In this document: one piece after another, positions 28,649 through 36,436 of the stretch | Layout: the number at the start of each line of letters is the position of its first letter | Numbering within the stretch: the stretch's first letter is position 1 | Assembly: GCF_009729095.1 (NCBI RefSeq) | Contig: NZ_VTGX01000002.1 | Location: 62,001 to 126,000, forward strand | Reading direction: 5' to 3' | Length of the DNA: 64,000 bases | From: Mycolicibacterium sp. CBMA 247 | Lineage (GTDB): Bacteria > Actinomycetota > Actinomycetes > Mycobacteriales > Mycobacteriaceae | Translations under genes and position numbers: made by a program | Notes under the pieces: generated by a model | The model's input: only the letters and a program-made list of their open reading frames with translations | What the model was told of the DNA's origin: nothing | Database searches by the model: none

Positions 28649-29713
28649 TCAAGATCTGCTCGACGGTGGCCCGTACGGTGTGACCGCGACCCGTCCGTTG
28701 GCGAGGTCGAGGGCGAGGTGCGCCAGCGTCTGGTACTGGAAGTCGGTCGGTTGGGACGGATCGGGCCGGCAACAGACCGCCAGCGGTCCGCCGGTGGTGT
28801 CGCCCAGCGACTCTTCGATGGCGGCCGCGGTGGCGGGCAGACTCTTGCGCAGTCGCCGCCGGATCGCGTCGTACCGCAGCACCGTGTCGGGATACTCCCG
28901 ATGCTCGCGGTCACCGTGGTGCAGCGGGGCGGTCAGAAAGTGATTGGTGTGCACCAACAGCCCCTGGTCGTCTGCGAAGACATAGCCAAGGTCGCCGGGC
29001 GCGGTCTCGACGCACACAGCGGATACTTCCGGTCCACCACCGAATGCGATGGTCATGGTGGTGGACGCGGATCGCCTTGCACTGGCGATGAAACTCAGGC
29101 TCTCGGCGACGCCGGTGGCCTCAGCGAGAACCCGACGTGAGATCACATGCACCGGAACGCCCATCGATTGGCCGTCGTCATCATGATGCAAGATGTTGAA
29201 CAAGACACCGATCCCGGCGCTGTTGCATCCTGCCTTGGCCACCACACCGAACTCGGTCATGGTCTCGACGGCCAACCCCGATTCGGTGGTGAATTTCCAG
29301 ACGAACCAGTCCTGTTCGAAGATTGTGTACCAATCCCAGTTCTGCTGAGCGATCACGTGACCGTCACAGAGCTGAACAACCGTCGAGCACTCCGGGGCAG
29401 TCCGCACCCCTGCGCGGGCCAGAATTTCGGTGCGCGCGTTGATCATCGCGATATCGGCTACCGCAAGGGCAGCCCCCTCGGCGATCCCCGTGATCTCGGC
29501 GGCGATGCTCGGCGACCAGGATTCGATGACCGACAGTGCTTCGCCGCTGTACGCGGCCAGATCTGTATCGGTTATCCCCCGCGAGGCGAACAGCTGCCGG
29601 TAGTGCTCGACGGTGCGCGAGATGTCGGCTGCGTGTGCGCGCCCCAACTCCGCTCCGCGGGCGTACGGCTCGGTTTCGGTGGACTGGAAGGTACGGGTGA
29701 CTGACGCCGTCAT
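28649..29713 (-). CDS. C45 family (acyl-CoA:6-APA acyltransferase-like) N-terminal nucleophile hydrolase
   Basis: The 354-aa protein resembles peptidase family C45, whose members self-cleave to expose an N-terminal Cys that hydrolyses or transfers amide bonds. The candidate nucleophile is the Cys in APECSTVVQLCDG (about residue 110), followed by AQNWDWY and later AGCNSAGIGVLFNILHH, all family hallmarks. I used the ATG at 29713, which overlaps the upstream hydrolase stop (ATGA); an open frame extends further upstream but covers that gene. A role in cleaving an amide of the pathway substrate is inferred. Related enzymes include N-beta-alanyl amine hydrolases. Confidence 0.85.
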   Translation of the reverse strand: MTASVTRTFQSTETEPYARGAELGRAHAADISRTVEHYRQLFASRGITDTDLAAYSGEALSVIESWSPSIAAEITGIAEGAALAVADIAMINARTEILARAGVRTAPECSTVVQLCDGHVIAQQNWDWYTIFEQDWFVWKFTTESGLAVETMTEFGVVAKAGCNSAGIGVLFNILHHDDDGQSMGVPVHVISRRVLAEATGVAESLSFIASARRSASTTMTIAFGGGPEVSAVCVETAPGDLGYVFADDQGLLVHTNHFLTAPLHHGDREHREYPDTVLRYDAIRRRLRKSLPATAAAIEESLGDTTGGPLAVCCRPDPSQPTDFQYQTLAHLALDLANGRVAVTPYGPPSSRS

Positions 29714-30591
29714 CGGACCGTTGACTCCTCGGAATTGCGGACATGGGTGGCGATCTGGGACATGGTGGCGATCCACACATCGCTGCGTTGCGCGATGCTC
29801 TCGACCCAGCGGCGCAGGTGCACGAATCTGTAACCGCGGCCGATCATCTCGGGATGCATCGTGGGGATGACGACACGACCGCCCTCTTCTACGGCGAGCT
29901 CGAGTTCGTCGTTCCACTCCTGGCGCAGATCGGACGGCTGCCCGAGAACGCCCGCGGTGTCGATGTTCCAGCCGAAGCGCGGCCAGTCGTCGAGTGACCA
30001 ATGCACGGGCAGCTCCAAAAGGCTTTTGCCTTGGTACTCCTCGTAGTAGGGACGATCGTCGCCCATACAACTCGAGTCGTACTGAAAATCGAACTCGTGC
30101 AACAGGTCGAAGGTCTCGGGGGTCAGCTCCCATGCCGGAGAGCGGTAGCCGGTCGGACGGCGCACTCCCAGCGACTCGAACACCTCGAACGCTCGCTCGA
30201 TTTCGATGCGCTGGTCATGTGCGCCGACCTTGTCGGAGCGCAGATGATCGTGGCCGTGATGGGCGACCTCATGCCCGCCTTCGACGATCGCGGCGACGGC
30301 TGCCGGATATCTCTCGGCTGTCGCTCCGGGGACGAAGAAGGTAGCGGGCAGGTTGAGCGAGGCGAGCATCTCAAGAATCCGTGGCAGGCCGCGCGTGATG
30401 CCGAATCGGACTTCGGACAACGTCGTAAGTCGGCGCTGGTACTGCTCGCCTTCACACAACCAGCCGACTTCGGCATCAACGTCGAAGGTCAACGCCATTG
30501 CGGCACGGGCTTGGCCCGGCCATTCAAGCGGGAGTACGTCGCGGGTAGACGGCAACACCGTGTGGCTCCTTGGGTGGGCAGGCTCAGTCAC
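29710..30591 (-). CDS. NodB-type polysaccharide deacetylase family hydrolase (imidase/deacetylase-like)
   Basis: The 293-aa protein has the NodB metal motifs. Motif 1 is LTFDVDAE near residue 36 and motif 2 is HHGHDH near residue 120. Then comes GYRSPAWELTPETFDLLHEFDFQYDSS, and a late TMHPEMIGRG. The absence of a signal peptide and the RSPAWE segment fit the intracellular subgroup with HpPgdA-like and PuuE-like amidohydrolases and cyclic imidases rather than secreted peptidoglycan deacetylases. It is the first gene of the minus operon, starting at GTG 30591. The next gene, another amide hydrolase, is translationally coupled. Sugar, imide or ureide substrates all remain possible. Confidence 0.85.
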   Translation of the reverse strand: MTEPAHPRSHTVLPSTRDVLPLEWPGQARAAMALTFDVDAEVGWLCEGEQYQRRLTTLSEVRFGITRGLPRILEMLASLNLPATFFVPGATAERYPAAVAAIVEGGHEVAHHGHDHLRSDKVGAHDQRIEIERAFEVFESLGVRRPTGYRSPAWELTPETFDLLHEFDFQYDSSCMGDDRPYYEEYQGKSLLELPVHWSLDDWPRFGWNIDTAGVLGQPSDLRQEWNDELELAVEEGGRVVIPTMHPEMIGRGYRFVHLRRWVESIAQRSDVWIATMSQIATHVRNSEESTVR

Positions 30592-30639
30592 ACCGACGCG
30601 GGGCTATGTCACGCGTCACAGACGTGACTGTAGGTCAAC

Positions 30640-30656
30640 GTTGCGCAATGCGCAAC
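30640..30656. promoter_or_regulatory. 17-bp palindrome GTTGCGCA-A-TGCGCAAC in the island's divergent promoter
   Basis: Perfect 8-bp arms around one central base lie 49 bp upstream of the minus operon and about 115 bp upstream of the FAD/Fe-S gene. A weaker TTGCGT-N20-ACGCAA repeat lies at 30679-30710, next to the likely plus-strand promoter. A GTCACG-N9-CGTGAC repeat is at 30608-30628. This is a strong candidate operator for the island. Confidence 0.65.
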
Positions 30657-30770
30657 TAATTCTGGCATATCTACCGTATTGCGTAGCGCCCTGGCGTACT
30701 TCTGACGCAAACCGCTAGTCTGCTCGGCCAGGAGTCCATCTGATACCGCTTCGGAGAACTACTTTGCAAC

Positions 30771-33707
30771 GTGCCCCGTACTGCCCCGGCCCCATCTGGC
30801 TGTCCGCTGATGCCTGCTGATCCCGACATGACTGCGCCGGTGCCGGCCCTCGCCGCCGACAAAGTGCTGTCGGATCTCGCGGAACTCGGGATAAAGGTCG
30901 ACGCGTCCTCGCGACGACGGTCGGAGTATTCGTTCGACGCGTCCAATTACCGAGTGGCACCCGCAGGGGTGGCCTTTCCGCGCTCATCAGACGACGTGGT
31001 CCACGTGGTTGTGACCTGTTCGCGCCACGGCGTTCCGGTGACCAGCCGCGGCGGCGGCACTTCGCTGGCGGGCAACGCGATCGGCCCCGGCATCGTCCTG
31101 GACTTCTCGCGCTATATGAACTCCGTTATCGCCGTGGATGAGTCGACGCGCACGGCAATCGTCGAACCCGGCATTGTGCTGACCGAACTGCAACGGCAGC
31201 TACAGCGCACTACGCGTGGGAATCTCACGTTCGCGCCAGACCCGTCCAGCAAGTCTCGAGCGACCGTGGGAGGTTCGCTTGGAAACGATGCCTGCGGCAA
31301 CCATTCCGTGCGGCACGGCCGCACATCAGATCACCTGATGGCACTCGATCTGATCACTGCGACGGGTCACCGACTGACTGCCACCCGCAACGGCCTGCAT
31401 GCAACCGACGGCAACGATAGCGCCGCCGTCGCCGAAGCCGACCGGATCACCGCGCAACTCCAGGACCTGACCCGCGAGCACCTGGCCGAGTTTCGACTCG
31501 AGCTGGCCCGCATCCCGCGTCAGGTCTCCGGGTTCCACCTCGCAAACCTGTTACCCGAGAACGGCTTCGACATCGCCCGAGCACTCGTCGGCAGTGAGGG
31601 CACCTGCGCGGTCATCGTTGGAGCGACCGTGTCGCTGGTACCCATGGCGCCGTCGGCGATGCTGCTGTGCCTAGGTTATGACGACCTGGTCGATGCCGCG
31701 CGCGACAACGCCCTGATCCTGCAGTACTCGCCCGCGGCCGTCGAGGGCATCGACTCACTCATCGTGGACACCATGCGACACCTACGCGGCCCCGACTCGG
31801 TGGTCGGCCTACCTGCGGGTAACGCGTGGCTGTACGTCGACCTCGACGGCGAGGATTTCACCGAGGTGCAGGCTCGGGGAGCCGACCTGGTGGCTGAGCT
31901 CCGCAAGGCCGGGCGCCTGATAGACGCACGTGTCGTCGCCGACCCGGCTGAACGCGCGTCACTGTGGCGGGTACGCGAGGACGGTGCCGGCTTGTCCGCC
32001 CGACTCGCCGACGGCGGCGAATCCTGGACGGGGTGGGAGGATTCGGCAGTTGCACCCGATCAGCTCGCTGACTACCTCATCGCGATCAAGGAAATCCTGG
32101 CGGAGTTCGGACTCACCGGCGTGATGTACGGACACTTCGGCGCGGGCTGCATGCACATCCGCATCGACTTCGATCAGCGAACGCCCGAGGGCCGCGCCGT
32201 AATGTCACGTTTCATCCGCCGGGCCGCCGAACTCTGTGTCCAGTTCGGTGGCTCGATGTCAGGCGAACACGGCGATGGTCGGGCGCGTTCCGAATTGCTG
32301 TCCGCGATGTACAGCTCACGTGTGATGGCAGCGTTTACCCGATTCAAACGGACCTGGGATCCTGCCGGCATTCTCAACCCCGGAATCATCGTCGAGCCGG
32401 ACGCCTTGATGACCAATCTGTCACTTGCCGACGTCGACACGCGTCGCTGGCCGACCTCGTTCGAACTCACCCCCACGCACCAGGCCCCGGTGGCGCCGTT
32501 CGTGCACGCCGTTCAAGGCTGCATCGGAGTCGGACGATGCCGTTCCTCCAGCGGCGGAGTCATGTGCCCGAGCTATCGGGCAACGGGCGACGAGAAGGAC
32601 TCCACCCGCGGTCGCGCACGCGTGCTGCAGGAGATGGTTCGCAATTCGCCGACAGTCGCGGATGGCTGGCGGTCCGAAGACGTCAAGGAGTCGCTAGAGC
32701 TGTGCCTGTCATGCAAGGCATGCTCGACCGACTGTCCGGTGGGCGTCGATATGGCCACTTACAAGTCGGAGTTCTTCGACAGTTACTACCGCGGACGCCT
32801 TCGTCCGATGTCGCACTACTCTCTTGGTTGGCTGCCGACCTGGCTCAAACTCACGACGGCCTCTGCTCCGCTGGTCAACCTGCTGACCCGCGGCAAGGCC
32901 GGCCGCCTCGCAGCGAGACTCGGTGGACTCACACCGCACCGCCCGTTCCCGACGTTCGCGTCGCGCACTCAGATCCGAAATGCGGTCGGAGCCACCGGAA
33001 CCCCCGGTGACGTGGTACTGCTGGCCGACACATTCACCAGGGGTTTTCGACCAGAGGTTGCAGCGTCGGCTGCTCGCGTCTTGGCGAGCGCCGGGCTCTC
33101 GTCCGAACGCCGTACCGACGCATGCTGTGGATTGACCTGGATCTCCACCGGTCAGCTGTCGCAAGCCAAGAAGCGGCTCGCTCGATCGGCCGAACTCCTC
33201 GATGACGGCACCGACCGGCCCATCGTCGTCCTAGAGCCCAGCTGTGCCGCGGCCTTCCGAAAGGACCTGCCCGAACTGGTACAAAACGATGCGGCCCGCC
33301 GAGTCGCGGCGCGGGTGCGGAGCTTCGCCGACATCATCACGGACTGCGCTCAATCGGGCTGGCGCCCAACCACATCAATGCCTGTCGCGGTAACAGTGCA
33401 AACACACTGCCATGAATACGCGGTGTTCGGTGCTGGCGTCCAAAGCAAGGCCCTGCGCGCGCTGGGCGTGGAGACCATACGCGAGGCGACGGGATGTTGC
33501 GGCGTCGCAGGAAACTTCGGCTTCGAAGCCGACCACTACGACGTCAGCATGAAGGTGGCCGAACAAGCGCTGGCCCCTGCTCTTCGCGATACCTCCGACG
33601 ACGTGGCCGTACTCACGGACGGGTTCAGTTGCCACATACAGGTGCGGCAACTCGACCCCGGCCGTACCTCGCTGCACCTCGCACAACTGCTCGACTCCCG
33701 GTTGTGA
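30771..33707 (+). CDS. FAD-linked oxidase fused to an Fe-S (GlpC-like) domain, D-2-hydroxyacid dehydrogenase type
   Basis: The protein of up to 978 aa has the architecture of E. coli YdiJ. The FAD-binding domain is at about residues 55-270 (VPVTSRGGGTSLAGNAIGPG and GGSLGNDACGNHS). An FAD-oxidase C-terminal domain follows to about 560, including SGEHGDGRARSELL. Next is a ferredoxin-like segment with GCIGVGRC and CLSCKACSTDCPVG, then two CCG-type motifs (DACCGLTW and ATGCCGVAGNFG). Such proteins oxidise D-lactate, D-2-hydroxyglutarate or similar acids and feed the respiratory chain. GTG 30771 gives the longest form; ATG 30810 or 30828 are equally plausible as none has a good ribosome site. It is divergent from the catabolic operon and probably co-regulated. 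Confidence 0.88.
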   Translation: MPRTAPAPSGCPLMPADPDMTAPVPALAADKVLSDLAELGIKVDASSRRRSEYSFDASNYRVAPAGVAFPRSSDDVVHVVVTCSRHGVPVTSRGGGTSLAGNAIGPGIVLDFSRYMNSVIAVDESTRTAIVEPGIVLTELQRQLQRTTRGNLTFAPDPSSKSRATVGGSLGNDACGNHSVRHGRTSDHLMALDLITATGHRLTATRNGLHATDGNDSAAVAEADRITAQLQDLTREHLAEFRLELARIPRQVSGFHLANLLPENGFDIARALVGSEGTCAVIVGATVSLVPMAPSAMLLCLGYDDLVDAARDNALILQYSPAAVEGIDSLIVDTMRHLRGPDSVVGLPAGNAWLYVDLDGEDFTEVQARGADLVAELRKAGRLIDARVVADPAERASLWRVREDGAGLSARLADGGESWTGWEDSAVAPDQLADYLIAIKEILAEFGLTGVMYGHFGAGCMHIRIDFDQRTPEGRAVMSRFIRRAAELCVQFGGSMSGEHGDGRARSELLSAMYSSRVMAAFTRFKRTWDPAGILNPGIIVEPDALMTNLSLADVDTRRWPTSFELTPTHQAPVAPFVHAVQGCIGVGRCRSSSGGVMCPSYRATGDEKDSTRGRARVLQEMVRNSPTVADGWRSEDVKESLELCLSCKACSTDCPVGVDMATYKSEFFDSYYRGRLRPMSHYSLGWLPTWLKLTTASAPLVNLLTRGKAGRLAARLGGLTPHRPFPTFASRTQIRNAVGATGTPGDVVLLADTFTRGFRPEVAASAARVLASAGLSSERRTDACCGLTWISTGQLSQAKKRLARSAELLDDGTDRPIVVLEPSCAAAFRKDLPELVQNDAARRVAARVRSFADIITDCAQSGWRPTTSMPVAVTVQTHCHEYAVFGAGVQSKALRALGVETIREATGCCGVAGNFGFEADHYDVSMKVAEQALAPALRDTSDDVAVLTDGFSCHIQVRQLDPGRTSLHLAQLLDSRL

Positions 33708-33747
33708 CGCTCACCAACCCTGAAAACCCCGGTGGTTTACTACATCT

Positions 33748-34923
33748 ATGCCGGGTGCAGGTGGGGTTGCCGACATATTCGACGGTGTCAGCGCCGAGGT
33801 ACCCACTGCCCTCGCCGAGCACCTGCGTAGGGTCCGCCTGATCGACCACCACGTGCACGGCACCTTCGACCGGCCGATCGACCGGGCTGGATTCGAGGCC
33901 TCGATCAACGAGGCGTCCACCGATCCGATCCCGGGTTTCATGACACAGTTCGACTCACCGCTCGGATTGTCGATCCGGCGTTGGTGCGCACCGGTTCTGG
34001 GACTGCCTGCGCACGCCGACGCCGACGCTTATTGGAAACGTCGCAGCCAGTTCACCCCGGACGAGCTTGCCGCCCTCATGTTGCCGCTGGCCGGCGTCGA
34101 ACGCTGGATCGTCGACACCGGATTCCAGGGCGATCTCATCGCCGCCCCGCAGCGGCTCACCGCACTCAGTGACCGTCCGTCCTCCAAGATCCTGCGGCTG
34201 GAGCAGCTGGCCCAGAACCTCCTGGAATCCGGCACCAGCCCCGAGGCTTTCCCCGACGCCTTCCGGTCTGCGCTGTCGGATGCGGTGACCTCACCGGAAA
34301 CCGTGGGCACCAAGACGATTGCGGCTTATCGCACGTCATTCGACATCGACTGGTCCCGTCCTGCCGATCACCTGGTGATCGAGCACGCCCGTGCACTGGC
34401 AGCGCGGGATTCACAGCGGGCGGACAGCCCCGTGCTGATCGCGTTCGGCGTGCACGAAGCCGCCGACCTGGGACTACCGCTGCAGGTGCATGTCGGATTC
34501 GGGGACCGCGATCTGGATCTGCACCGCACCGACCCCATGTTGCTGCTGCCGCTGCTACGCACGATGGCGCCGGTACCCGTGCTGTTGCTGCACTGCTATC
34601 CATTCCACCGGCAAGCCGGCTACCTGGCCCAGGCCTTCGACAACGTGAACTTCGATGTGGGGCTTGGCATCAACCACCTCGGGACGCGTTCGACCGGCCT
34701 GGTCGCCGAGGCCTTGGAAACCGCGCCGTTTACCAAACAGCTTTACTCGTCCGACGCGTTCGGCCCGCCCGAACTGCATCTGCTGGGTTCGGTGCTGTGG
34801 CGGCGCGCGATGGGGCTGGTGCTGGGCGGCTGGGTGCGCGCAGGCGACTGCAGCGAGTCCGATGCGATCCGGATCGTCGACCTGATCGGGGTGCGCAACG
34901 CGGAGCGTGTGTACTCGCTGTGA
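33748..34923 (+). CDS. Metal-dependent amidohydrolase (FluG N-domain-like)
   Basis: The 391-aa protein has the amidohydrolase HxH motif (RLIDHHVHG, about residues 31-39), LPLQVHVGFGDRDLDL, VLLLHCYPFHRQAGYLA and LYSSDAFG. These are the expected metal-binding and catalytic positions in a TIM barrel. The pattern is like the N-terminal amidohydrolase domain of FluG and bacterial relatives that accompany gamma-glutamyl or amine catabolism. It follows the FAD/Fe-S gene by 40 bp and is probably cotranscribed. It adds a third candidate C-N hydrolase to the island. Confidence 0.82.
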   Translation: MPGAGGVADIFDGVSAEVPTALAEHLRRVRLIDHHVHGTFDRPIDRAGFEASINEASTDPIPGFMTQFDSPLGLSIRRWCAPVLGLPAHADADAYWKRRSQFTPDELAALMLPLAGVERWIVDTGFQGDLIAAPQRLTALSDRPSSKILRLEQLAQNLLESGTSPEAFPDAFRSALSDAVTSPETVGTKTIAAYRTSFDIDWSRPADHLVIEHARALAARDSQRADSPVLIAFGVHEAADLGLPLQVHVGFGDRDLDLHRTDPMLLLPLLRTMAPVPVLLLHCYPFHRQAGYLAQAFDNVNFDVGLGINHLGTRSTGLVAEALETAPFTKQLYSSDAFGPPELHLLGSVLWRRAMGLVLGGWVRAGDCSESDAIRIVDLIGVRNAERVYSL

Positions 34924-34927
34924 ACCG

Positions 34928-35021
34928 CGGCTCAGCCGCAGTGCCGGTCTGTGCGGCTCAGCCGCAGTGCCGGTCTGTGCGGCTCAGCCGCAGTGCCAGC
35001 CTGTGCGGCTCAGCCGCAGTG
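34928..35021. repeat. Tandem 26-bp repeat, 3.6 copies, each with a CGGCT-C-AGCCG stem
   Basis: Units 34928-34953 and 34954-34979 are identical, 34980-35005 differs at two positions, and 35006-35021 is partial. Each unit contains a small self-complementary CGGCT-C-AGCCG. The last partial unit encodes the final His-Cys-Gly-stop of lpqI on the minus strand, so the array grew from, or into, the lpqI 3' end. It separates convergent genes and could act as a repeated terminator. Confidence 0.9.
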
Positions 35022-36158
35022 AACCCCGCCCTTGGCCGCAGCATTACGCTCCACCGCAGCATCCACACTGGCCTGGCTCAACTGGCCATCGGCCAGTGCC
35101 TTCTCCAGGCCGTCCAGCACCGCGGGCACTTCATTGGTGGTGATCCACAACGCGTTGTCGGCCCCGGCCTGCAGTGCCCGCAGCACCGCGCTGGCCACGC
35201 CGTAACGCTGGTTGATCGCGGCCATGCTGGACAGGTCGTCGGTGTAGACCACGCCGTTGAAGCCTGGCCCGCCGTAACCGCCCGACCGCAGCAGCTGATA
35301 GGCGGCGGGGCTGAGGCTGGCCGGGTCGGAGCCGGTCAGGCCCGGCACCTCGAGATGTCCGACCATGACCGCGACCGGCGCGGCTGTGGTCAGGGTCCGG
35401 TACGGCACCAGATCGTTGTTCTGCAGATCGGCCAGCGGCGGGGTGGTCACCGAGCCGGTGTGGGAGTCACCCGAGCCGTGACCATGCCCCGGGAAGTGCT
35501 TGAGCACGGGCAGGACCCCGGCATCGCGCAGCCCGCGGGCGTAGGCGCCGGCGTACTCGGTGACCTGGGCCGGGTCAGCCCCGAACGACCGGTCGCCGAT
35601 GACGGTGTCGTCGGGGGCCGAGGTGATATCGACGACGGGCGCGAAGTCGACGGTGATCCCGAGGCCACGCATCTTCTGTCCGCGCTCCAGCGCGATGCCG
35701 TACACCTCATCGGAGGATTTGGTCTGGGCCAGCACCCGCGCCGACGGCTGCTCGCCGATCAATGAGGACAGCCGCGAAACCCGGCCGCCTTCCTCGTCCA
35801 CGCTGACCGAAAGTGGCAACGGGCCGGCGGCGGAGATATCGGGCAGTGATCCGTCGGTGAGCATCGACAGGTCGGTCCAGCTGCCGATCATGATGCCGCC
35901 GACGTGCTGGTCGGTCACCACGGAACGGGCGTCGGCCGCGTCGGTGACCCCAACGGTCAGCAGCTGGGCCAGTTTGTCCCGGACCGACAGGCTGGCCAGG
36001 TCACACACCGGCGCCGCCGGAAGCGGCGCATTGGTGGACATCGGCTTCATATCCCTGGGCTCGGACGACGCCGGTGCCGACTGCGGTGAGCTCGGGGAGC
36101 AGGCCAGGAGCAGTCCGGACAACGCGACGAAGGTTGCGACGAGTCGCGGTGAAGCCAT
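35010..36158 (-). CDS. lpqI: Lipoprotein LpqI, family 3 beta-N-acetylglucosaminidase
   Basis: The 382-aa GH3 enzyme hydrolyses beta-N-acetylglucosaminides in peptidoglycan recycling and matches Rv0237. The signal peptide ends in lipobox LSGLLLAC, with lipidated Cys20. GH3 hallmarks are KHFPGHGHGSGDSH, with the conserved His/Asp dyad of NagZ-type enzymes, and the nucleophile Asp in GVVYTDDLSSM. It acts on the outer face of the membrane. It is divergent from the DUF2613/aftD pair, as in M. tuberculosis. The last three codons lie in a tandem repeat. Confidence 0.94.
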   Translation of the reverse strand: MASPRLVATFVALSGLLLACSPSSPQSAPASSEPRDMKPMSTNAPLPAAPVCDLASLSVRDKLAQLLTVGVTDAADARSVVTDQHVGGIMIGSWTDLSMLTDGSLPDISAAGPLPLSVSVDEEGGRVSRLSSLIGEQPSARVLAQTKSSDEVYGIALERGQKMRGLGITVDFAPVVDITSAPDDTVIGDRSFGADPAQVTEYAGAYARGLRDAGVLPVLKHFPGHGHGSGDSHTGSVTTPPLADLQNNDLVPYRTLTTAAPVAVMVGHLEVPGLTGSDPASLSPAAYQLLRSGGYGGPGFNGVVYTDDLSSMAAINQRYGVASAVLRALQAGADNALWITTNEVPAVLDGLEKALADGQLSQASVDAAVERNAAAKGGVHCG

Positions 36159-36261
36159 GGGCCCCGACCTTAGCGGCTGAGTAAGCGGTAATCGATTCCG
36201 TGCGTGTCGACCCAGGTCCTACTCGAGCGGATCGATGGTGTCGCCGTGCTAGGTTGGCCGG

Positions 36262-36435
36262 GTGAATCGGTTCGTCGTACCCTCCGCGGCCAGCATTGTC
36301 GTGGGCCTGCTGTTGGGGGCGGCTGCCGTCTTTGGTGTGACGCTAATGGTGCAGCAGGACACAAAGCCTCCGCTGCAAGCGGGCGACCCTGCGTCATCGG
36401 TGCTCAACAGGGTCGAGTACGGCGACCGGACCTAG
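36262..36435 (+). CDS. Small DUF2613 membrane protein (Rv0236A-like)
   Basis: This 57-aa protein begins MNRFVVPSAASIVVGLLLGA and has one hydrophobic segment at about residues 8-30, then a short polar tail ending NRVEYGDRT. Its size, sequence character and position before aftD match Rv0236A. It could be a secreted or membrane-anchored peptide; the function is unknown. The start is GTG 36262. Its stop is one base before the first possible aftD start, so the two are likely cotranscribed and coupled. Confidence 0.85.
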   Translation: MNRFVVPSAASIVVGLLLGAAAVFGVTLMVQQDTKPPLQAGDPASSVLNRVEYGDRT

Positions 36436-36436
36436 C

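Noticed and set aside
29714-30133. N-terminal extension of the C45 hydrolase
   Set aside because: The frame is open upstream but overlaps the NodB-type gene in another frame and has antisense-like composition; the ATGA overlap at 29710-29713 is the natural start.
34928-35021. Possible CRISPR array
   Set aside because: The 26-bp units are directly adjacent with no unique spacers, there are fewer than four copies, and no cas genes are present.
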